A stretch of 52,695 nt of DNA from NCBI GenBank assembly GCA_903855135.1, contig CAINYB010000025.1, positions 1-52,695 on the forward strand, in the 5' to 3' direction. Under the pieces are notes generated by a model. The model did not search any database and was not told the origin of the DNA. It was given only the letters and a program-made list of their open reading frames with translations. Made by a program: the position numbers and the translations under genes. This document shows positions 44,803 through 52,695 of the stretch, one piece after another. The DNA comes from an uncultured bacterium (lineage in GTDB: Bacteria > Patescibacteriota > Patescibacteriia > UBA1558 > GWA2-36-10). Numbering within the stretch: the first letter of the stretch is position 1; every line of letters starts with the position of its first letter.

Positions 44803-45078
44803 ATGAATCTAAAACCATTAGGAGATCGTGCGATCATCAAAGTTTTACCAAAACAAGAAACTACCAAGTCTGGTATTATTTTGCCAGAGTCAGTCACCAA
44901 AGAAAATCGCCTCGAAGGAGAAATTGTCTCACTTGGTCAAGGTGAAAAAATAAAGGCTTTAAATTTAAATGTTGGTCAAAAAGTAATAGTTTCCGAATAC
45001 GGTGGTACAGAAATAAAAGTAGATGGACAAGAATATAAGATTTTAAATCATGATGATTTATTAGCAGTAGCTGAATAA
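44803..45078 (+). CDS. groES: co-chaperonin GroES
   Basis: LKPLGDRAIIKVLPKQETTKSGIILPESVTKE; DGQEYKILNHDDLLAV. Confidence 0.96.
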   Translation: MNLKPLGDRAIIKVLPKQETTKSGIILPESVTKENRLEGEIVSLGQGEKIKALNLNVGQKVIVSEYGGTEIKVDGQEYKILNHDDLLAVAE

Positions 45079-45092
45079 GCACATGTCAAGCT

Positions 45093-45155
45093 ATTCCGCA
45101 CTTGATGCGGAATCTAGTAAACTTAAGTAACTAGGTTGCCGATCAGGTCGGCAAC
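45093..45155. repeat. two palindromic elements in the groES-groEL spacer
   Basis: ATTCCGCA-cttga-TGCGGAAT and GTTGCCGA-tcagg-TCGGCAAC. Confidence 0.85.
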
Positions 45156-45161
45156 GACTAG

Positions 45162-46829
<1,668 letters not shown>

Positions 46830-46841
46830 AAAAATAAATTT

Positions 46842-46870
46842 AAAAATCTCGAGCATTGCTCGGGATTTTT
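46842..46870 (+). terminator. intrinsic terminator downstream of groEL
   Basis: AAAATCtCGAGC-att-GCTCGgGATTTTTT. Confidence 0.75.
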
Positions 46871-46965
46871 TATTTTGGCTAAAAAATGCTATCCCGCAGA
46901 GCGGGATCTCGCTTCGCTCGATAATATTCCATAAATATGATAAATATTGTATAATACAGTCATCT

Positions 46966-47751
46966 ATGAAGCAAGATAATAAAAATAAAATCAATTTTGA
47001 TCAAGTCGAAGAATTAGATTGGCAAGCTAATGAAAATTATCCTTGGGAATATGAAGTTAAGGATGAAGTTTGGCTGGCTGATTTGTCAAAAATTGCTAAA
47101 CCGAAAAAAACTAAGAAAACTTTAGTTAAGCCAGAGGTGCAAGTTTCAATCAGTGAACAAATTATTTCTGACCCACAAAACATAGATGATAAAGTTACCG
47201 AAGAAAAAGTCACGGTCGTAAATGCGGAATTAAAATTTGATGCTAATCAAGAAAGAGAAGTATTTGAGCCAGCTAAAACCATGGTTTCAACTATTGATCC
47301 AGTGGTTGACCAATGGTTTGAAGAACAAAAACAAGAAAAGCAAGTGAACACAGAAAAGAAACCGAGTTTTGATTGGTCAGATAATTTTTCTTGGGTTTTT
47401 GCAAGTATTTTTTTATTTTTCTTGGTTTTAGCTGGTGAAATTGCTTTGCATTATATTAGTCAACATTGGTATTGGTCCGCTAATTACTTATTATTATCTC
47501 TATGGCTTTGGCGTATAGCAGTTTTGATCGGCTGGTTTTATTTAGGTGCTAGGCGTTGGTTTTTGGCGACGGAGCAAATCATGATTACTGCTGTTTTAGG
47601 CCAATTAGCCGCTGTCTTTGTTTCTGGTATTTATCGTATTTTTGTTATTAAAAGTTTGTGGACTTGGCTAAATCTAGTAGTTGAACCTATTTGGATGTTA
47701 CTTATTATTGCTGTCGCCGGTAGCTTATTTGTAAAAATAATTAATAAATAG
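46966..47751 (+). CDS. hypothetical membrane protein
   Basis: Charged N-terminal half, then several C-terminal TM helices; TATAAT 10 nt upstream of ATG. Confidence 0.65.
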   Translation: MKQDNKNKINFDQVEELDWQANENYPWEYEVKDEVWLADLSKIAKPKKTKKTLVKPEVQVSISEQIISDPQNIDDKVTEEKVTVVNAELKFDANQEREVFEPAKTMVSTIDPVVDQWFEEQKQEKQVNTEKKPSFDWSDNFSWVFASIFLFFLVLAGEIALHYISQHWYWSANYLLLSLWLWRIAVLIGWFYLGARRWFLATEQIMITAVLGQLAAVFVSGIYRIFVIKSLWTWLNLVVEPIWMLLIIAVAGSLFVKIINK

Positions 47752-47812
47752 ACCCCCTCTGTCTCCCCCTTGCGAAGGGGGAGAAACCGAGTGTAGCGAG
47801 GAGAAGGGGTGA
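47752..47812. repeat. nested palindromic element, same family as 42682-42742
   Basis: ACCCCCTCTG...TCTCCCCCTT-gcg-AAGGGGGAGA...GGAGAAGGGGT. Confidence 0.85.
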
Positions 47813-47825
47813 TAAATAGAATTTT

Positions 47826-48140
47826 ATGAGTTTAGAAAAAAATCAGCACGATATTGATAGTAATCGTTTTGTAGCAGCCTTGTCTTATATTTGGATTTTA
47901 TGTTTGGTGCCTTTATTCTTAAAACGCAAATCACATTTTGCTCAATTTCATGCTAAACAAGGATTGTTATTATTTGTGATTGAGATTGTTGGTTGGATTA
48001 TTTTTATGATTCCTGTGATTGGTTGGGCTTTATTTATTATGGTCATTGTTTATTCGGTTTTGGGAGCACAAAAAGCCATGTCTGGTAAATATTGGGTGAT
48101 GCCTATTTTAGGCAAATATGTAAGTAAGCTAAATCTATAA
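47826..48140 (+). CDS. small DUF4870-like membrane protein
   Basis: FVAALSYIWILCLVPLFLKRKSHFAQFHAKQGLLLFVIEIVGWI...PVIGW. Confidence 0.75.
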   Translation: MSLEKNQHDIDSNRFVAALSYIWILCLVPLFLKRKSHFAQFHAKQGLLLFVIEIVGWIIFMIPVIGWALFIMVIVYSVLGAQKAMSGKYWVMPILGKYVSKLNL

Positions 48141-48144
48141 AATT

Positions 48145-49578
48145 GTGAAGAAAACAAAAATAGTAGGAACCATTGGTCCAGCTTCTGCTGATCCAAAAAT
48201 TTTAGATCAATTAATTAAAGCGGGCTTAAATGTAGCTCGTCTTAATTTTTCTCATGGTAGCCATCAATCTCACCAAAAATTAATCAATGATTTACGTAAA
48301 GTAGCAGCTTTAAATAAAGTCAATTTGGCTATTATGCAAGATTTGCAAGGACCACGTTTGCGTGTCGCTAAGGTGGATGATGGGGGGATAGAGTTAATCC
48401 CAAAAGAAAAAATTATTTTAGCGGCAAGCAAAGATTTACAACAAATTAATTTTTCTAGCTTTAAAGAAAAGATTTTGCCAATTGATTATCCTTATTTAGC
48501 TGACGATGTCAAAATAGCAGATCGTATTTTGATTAGCGATGGTTTGATTCAGCTACAAGTGGAAAAGGTTCACAATCGTTTAGTCTATGCTCATGTTTTA
48601 AAAGGCGGTATAGTTTTTTCTCATAAAGGTATCAATATTCCGGGAGTAAAAATTACTGCGCCAGTGATTACCAACAAAGATAAAGAGGATTTGAAATTTG
48701 GTTTAAAACAAAAAGTTGATTTTGTCGCTTTATCTTTTGTGGCTTGTGCGCAAGATATTTTGGATTTAAAAAAATTGATTAAAAAATATTCGCCTCAATC
48801 ACAAGTCAAAATTGTCGCTAAGATTGAGCGTATGGCTGCTTTTGTAGATCGGAAAAAAATCATCGAAGTAGTGGACGCGGTCATGGTAGCTCGTGGTGAT
48901 TTAGGTATTGAAATACCAGATGCTAAAGTGCCCCTAGTACAAAAAGAATTGATTAGTGATTGTGTGGCGGCCGGTAAGCCAGTCATTGTCGCTACTCAGA
49001 TGCTAGATTCGATGATTAATTATCCTAAGCCCACTCGAGCTGAAGTAGCTGATGTGGCGAATGCAGTAGTCGATGGCACGGATGCTGTCATGCTATCTGG
49101 TGAAACAGCCTTTGGTAAATATCCAGTTGAGGCAGTCGAAATGATGCGAGATATTATTTTAGAAACTGAGGCTTCTCCTTTTCAGAGTAGGATCGAAAGC
49201 CATAGTGATAAAAGTTTTAGTAGCATCAAAGCGATTGCAGACTCAGCTTTTCATTTAGCTCATAATACTAAAGCTAAGTTGATTGTAGCTTTTACGCAGT
49301 CTGGTTTTACTGCCCAGATGATTGCTCGTTATCGACCAGATATGCCTATCGTAGCTATCACCGGCGATGAACAAGTAGCTAGACAGCTAGCTTTAGTCTG
49401 GAGTGTGGAAGCTTTGATTTTACCAGAAGCAAAAACCAGCAATGAGCTGATCAAAAATACAGTAAAAATTTTATTAAAAAATAAAAAAGTAGTCAAAAGA
49501 GATAAGATTGTTATTGTTGCTTCTCAACCATTGGGCTACAAGCAGGCGATGAACTGGATTAAACTAGAGGAAGTTTGA
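48145..49578 (+). CDS. pyk: pyruvate kinase (GTG start)
   Basis: KTKIVGTIGPASADPKILDQLIKAGLNVARLNFSHGSH, MQDLQGPRLRV, MVARGDLGIEIPDAKVPLVQKELI, GKPVIVATQMLDSMINYPKPTRAEVADVANAVVDGTDAVMLSGETAFGKYP. Confidence 0.96.
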   Translation: MKKTKIVGTIGPASADPKILDQLIKAGLNVARLNFSHGSHQSHQKLINDLRKVAALNKVNLAIMQDLQGPRLRVAKVDDGGIELIPKEKIILAASKDLQQINFSSFKEKILPIDYPYLADDVKIADRILISDGLIQLQVEKVHNRLVYAHVLKGGIVFSHKGINIPGVKITAPVITNKDKEDLKFGLKQKVDFVALSFVACAQDILDLKKLIKKYSPQSQVKIVAKIERMAAFVDRKKIIEVVDAVMVARGDLGIEIPDAKVPLVQKELISDCVAAGKPVIVATQMLDSMINYPKPTRAEVADVANAVVDGTDAVMLSGETAFGKYPVEAVEMMRDIILETEASPFQSRIESHSDKSFSSIKAIADSAFHLAHNTKAKLIVAFTQSGFTAQMIARYRPDMPIVAITGDEQVARQLALVWSVEALILPEAKTSNELIKNTVKILLKNKKVVKRDKIVIVASQPLGYKQAMNWIKLEEV

Positions 49579-49618
49579 TATAATTAAATAAATTAATAAA
49601 TTAGCCCTAAAAAATTTT

Positions 49619-52027
49619 ATGCAAGCCAAGAAAAATAAATTTATTTTGTGGTTTAAAGACACGACCATCAAAGATATCCCTAAGGTTGGTGGTAAAAATG
49701 CTTCTTTGGGAGAAATGTATAGTAAGTTAACCAAACAAGGCGTTGCTGTGCCAAATGGTTTTGCAGTCACAGCCTATGCCTATGATTATTTCTTAAAAAG
49801 TGCCGGCATCAAAGATGATATTGAAAAAATATTATCAGATTTGGATACCAACAGTATCAAAAATTTATCAGAACGCGGTGCAAAAGTCAGGGCCACTATT
49901 TTGGGGGCAAAATTTCCAGAGGATTTAAAAAAAGCCATCACAGACGCTTATCATCAACTTTCAAAACAATATAAAAATAATTTTACTGATGTAGCAATTC
50001 GTTCTTCAGCGACTGCTGAAGATTTACCAGACGCTTCTTTTGCTGGTCAACAAGAATCTTATTTACATATCAAAGGCGATGCTCAAGTTTTGGAAGCTTG
50101 TAAAAAATGCGTTGCTTCATTATTCACTGATAGAGCTATTTCTTATCGGGTGGATAAAAAATTTAGTCACTTTACTATCAAACTATCTATCACTGTGCAG
50201 AAAATGGTAAGATCAGACAAAGCTTGTTCTGGTGTGATGTTTTCCATCGATACTGAGTCAGGCTTCAGACAGGCAGTTTTGATCAACGCTGCTTATGGTT
50301 TAGGAGATTATATTGTGCAGGGTGTGGTGACTCCAGATGAATATTATGTTTTTAAAACAAATTTAAAACCAGGTCTAGTACCAGTTATTAGTAAAAACTT
50401 AGGGGCTAAATTAAAAAAATTAGTTTACAATACCGATGCCAAGGGTCCAAATATCAAAGGTATGGCAACTACCCCAGAAGAGCGCGGTCAATATGTTTTA
50501 ACTGATAAAGAAATTTTACAGCTAGCCAAATGGGCAGTACAAATAGAAACGCACTACAAAAAACCAATGGATATGGAGTGGGCAAAAGATGGGGAAACTG
50601 ATAAATTATTTATTGTCCAAGCCAGACCAGAAACTGTACGTAGTCAGGCAGATGTCAATGTCTTAGAAGAATATATTTTGAAAGGCAGCGGCAAATTATT
50701 AGCCACTGGTGCTTCAGTTGGTGCAAAGATTGGTAAAGGCAAAGTGCATGTAATTGAAAATGTTGCTAATATAGACAAGTTTGTTCAAGGCGAAGTTTTG
50801 GTGACAGAGATGACTGATCCAGACTGGGAGCCGATTATGAAAAAAGCTTCAGCTATTGTCACTAACTCTGGTGGCAGAACTTGCCATGCGGCTATTATTT
50901 CTCGTGAGCTTGGCATTCCTTGTGTGGTCGGTACTAAAGATGGCACCAAAACTATTAAAAATGGCATAGACGCTACAGTCTCTTGTGCTGAAGGAGAAAA
51001 AGGTCATGTTTATGAAGGTTTATTAAATTTTGAAGTCAAAAAAACTGACTTGAAAAAAATTCCTAAACCAAAAACTAAGATCATGATGAATATCGGTAAT
51101 CCCGAAATGGCTATGGCTCAAAGTTTTATCCCAAATGAAGGTGTGGGTCTTGCTCGTGAAGAGTTTGTGATTTCAAACTACATTCGTATTCATCCTTTGG
51201 CTTTATTAAATTTTAACAAACTTAAAGATGAAAAATTAAAAAAACAAATAGCTAGTCTTACCACCACTCATGAAAATAAAGCACAATTTTTTGTGGATAA
51301 ATTAGCCGAAGGCATTGCTCGCATTGCGGCTGCTTTTTATCCTAAAGATGTGATTGTGAGACTTTCAGATTTTAAATCAAATGAATACGCGGGTTTGATC
51401 GGCGGTAAGGGTTTTGAGCCAAGTGAGTCAAATCCGATGATTGGCTGGCGCGGAGCATCTCGCTACTATGATCCAAACTATATCACTGCTTTTAAATTAG
51501 AATGTAGAGCCTTAGTCAAAGTGCGTAAAGTGATGGGCTTAACTAATGTCAAAGTAATGATTCCATTTTGCCGTACCGTTGAGGAAGGTAAAAAAGTTTT
51601 AGAGATTATGAAGGTCAATGGTTTAGAGCGGGGTAAAGATAATTTACAAGTTTATGTGATGTGTGAGATTCCTTCCAATGTTATTCTAGCTGATGAATTT
51701 TCTAAAATTTTTGATGGTTTTTCGATCGGCTCAAATGATTTGACGCAATTGACTTTGGGAGTAGATAGAGATAGTGAATTAGTTGCCCATGTTTATGATG
51801 AAAAAAATATGGCAGTCAAAACCTTAATTGCCGAAGTGATCAAGAAAGCTAAAAAGAATAAACGCAAGATTGGCATCTGTGGTCAGGCACCATCGGATTT
51901 TCCAGATTTTGCTCAATTTTTGGTAGAGCAAGGCATAGACTCGATTTCTTTAAATCCAGACACCGTAGTCAAGACTATGATTGCTATCAATGAAACAGAA
52001 AAAAAGCTTAAACGTAAAAAGAAGTAA
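49619..52027 (+). CDS. ppsA: phosphoenolpyruvate synthase
   Basis: GGKNASLGEMYSKL, DVAIRSSATAEDLPDASFAGQQESYLHIKG, VTNSGGRTCHAAIISRELGIPCVVGT, IGICGQAPSDFPDFAQFLVEQGIDSISLNPDTV. Confidence 0.95.
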   Translation: MQAKKNKFILWFKDTTIKDIPKVGGKNASLGEMYSKLTKQGVAVPNGFAVTAYAYDYFLKSAGIKDDIEKILSDLDTNSIKNLSERGAKVRATILGAKFPEDLKKAITDAYHQLSKQYKNNFTDVAIRSSATAEDLPDASFAGQQESYLHIKGDAQVLEACKKCVASLFTDRAISYRVDKKFSHFTIKLSITVQKMVRSDKACSGVMFSIDTESGFRQAVLINAAYGLGDYIVQGVVTPDEYYVFKTNLKPGLVPVISKNLGAKLKKLVYNTDAKGPNIKGMATTPEERGQYVLTDKEILQLAKWAVQIETHYKKPMDMEWAKDGETDKLFIVQARPETVRSQADVNVLEEYILKGSGKLLATGASVGAKIGKGKVHVIENVANIDKFVQGEVLVTEMTDPDWEPIMKKASAIVTNSGGRTCHAAIISRELGIPCVVGTKDGTKTIKNGIDATVSCAEGEKGHVYEGLLNFEVKKTDLKKIPKPKTKIMMNIGNPEMAMAQSFIPNEGVGLAREEFVISNYIRIHPLALLNFNKLKDEKLKKQIASLTTTHENKAQFFVDKLAEGIARIAAAFYPKDVIVRLSDFKSNEYAGLIGGKGFEPSESNPMIGWRGASRYYDPNYITAFKLECRALVKVRKVMGLTNVKVMIPFCRTVEEGKKVLEIMKVNGLERGKDNLQVYVMCEIPSNVILADEFSKIFDGFSIGSNDLTQLTLGVDRDSELVAHVYDEKNMAVKTLIAEVIKKAKKNKRKIGICGQAPSDFPDFAQFLVEQGIDSISLNPDTVVKTMIAINETEKKLKRKKK

Positions 52028-52037
52028 ACTTACTTAG

Positions 52038-52062
52038 AAACTCTCGCCGATGGCGGGAGTTT
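52038..52062 (+). terminator. intrinsic terminator downstream of ppsA
   Basis: AAACTCtCGCC-gat-GGCGgGAGTTT. Confidence 0.7.
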
Positions 52063-52070
52063 TATTATTA

Positions 52071-52099
52071 TTGACTAAATATGTTTTAAATGCTTTAAT
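52071..52099 (+). promoter_or_regulatory. sigma70-like promoter of the 52175-52486 ORF
   Basis: TTGACT - 17 nt - TTTAAT. Confidence 0.55.
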
Positions 52100-52174
52100 G
52101 ATATTTGTCGCTCTATTTGTTTGCAACTTTCCCAAGGTGGGAGAGTGCACTATACACAATCAGAGAGGTTCTTT

Positions 52175-52486
52175 ATGTCGGACAGTATTCGGGCTCGTCT
52201 GCGTGACAGTTTTCAGCGTCGTCTTCATCCGGAGATCACGCAAAATGGCAACACTTTGATCGTCAAGATCGAGACTCATCGTCTGCGTTTGCCTCAGCAC
52301 AAGATCACCGAAGCACAGCGTAAGCATGCTTGCTGTAGGTTTGAGACCGAACACCTAGTCATGGAGGGTGAGCACGATCATCTGTGTCAGTGCATTGACT
52401 TCCTTGCCCAAAGTGAGGAAGATCCCTGGGCAAGTGCTCATGCTCGTGCTGGTCGCCGCCAGGTACCCAAGTCCACAGTGCGTTAA
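52175..52486 (+). CDS. small orphan hypothetical protein
   Basis: ATG at 52175 preceded by AGAGAGG SD-like sequence; GC-richer than its neighbours; followed by a strong terminator. Confidence 0.65.
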   Translation: MSDSIRARLRDSFQRRLHPEITQNGNTLIVKIETHRLRLPQHKITEAQRKHACCRFETEHLVMEGEHDHLCQCIDFLAQSEEDPWASAHARAGRRQVPKSTVR

Positions 52487-52505
52487 GCACCAAGTTCATT
52501 CCCGT

Positions 52506-52538
52506 CCCAGGCGCGTTCGCGTGCCTGGGGCTTTTTTA
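52506..52538 (+). terminator. intrinsic terminator
   Basis: CCCAGGC-gcgttcgcgt-GCCTGGG-gcTTTTTTA. Confidence 0.8.
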
Positions 52539-52567
52539 TTGACTTTTTAGTGATAAAAAATTATAAT
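52539..52567 (+). promoter_or_regulatory. sigma70-like promoter of tRNA-Ser
   Basis: TTGACT - 17 nt - TATAAT upstream of the tRNA. Confidence 0.8.
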
Positions 52568-52589
52568 TCACACCGTTACAGTTTTATCT

Positions 52590-52679
52590 GGAAGGGTCGC
52601 ATAGTGGTCGAGTGCGCTTGCTTGGAAAGCAAGTGTACCGTAACAGGTACCGCGGGTTCGAATCCCGCCTCTTCCGCCA
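52590..52679 (+). tRNA. tRNA-Ser(GGA), with encoded CCA
   Basis: Acceptor GGAAGGG/CTCTTCC, anticodon stem CTTGC-TTGGAAA-GCAAG (anticodon GGA), long variable arm GTACC-gtaaca-GGTAC, T-arm GCGGG-TTCGAAT-CCCGC, 3' GCCA. Confidence 0.95.
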
Positions 52680-52695
52680 GTTACAAAAATTCAAA

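Noticed and set aside
52050-52259. ORF 52050-52259 (+)
   Set aside because: Begins inside the ppsA terminator and overlaps the better-supported 52175-52486 ORF, which has an SD.

Overview
Gene-dense, AT-rich ~52.7 kb chromosomal window that looks like a Candidate Phyla Radiation (Patescibacteria) genome. That placement rests on gene content and style, not on a database search. I see about 42 protein-coding genes and one tRNA-Ser(GGA). I found no CRISPR array, transposase, integrase or prophage. Contents: information processing and repair (gyrA, ruvB, pcrA/uvrD-like, uvrA, a short uvrC, RNase J, trpS, ychF); tRNA modification (queH, queA, elp3 plus a Trm9-like methyltransferase); C1 metabolism (folD, glyA); lower glycolysis (pyk, ppsA); groES-groEL behind a perfect CIRCE operator; secG; a membrane cluster (mscL, MsrQ-like, MgtE-TM-like, DedA); envelope/polysaccharide genes; and two very large secreted proteins. 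Main non-standard signals: (1) several families of short palindromic elements lie between genes and also, in frame, inside four genes (queA, glyA, elp3, O-antigen-ligase-like), with queA and glyA carrying the same element read in the same frame as PST[A/E]LR; (2) elp3 and a Trm9-like methyltransferase are divergent and share one CATG as both start codons; (3) a set of housekeeping genes has TATAAT exactly 6 nt before ATG (leaderless architecture), while a few small orphan genes are self-contained promoter-leader-SD-ORF-terminator cassettes; (4) a DEDD exonuclease-like domain is fused to a WYL-like domain. All family calls come from reading motifs by eye.
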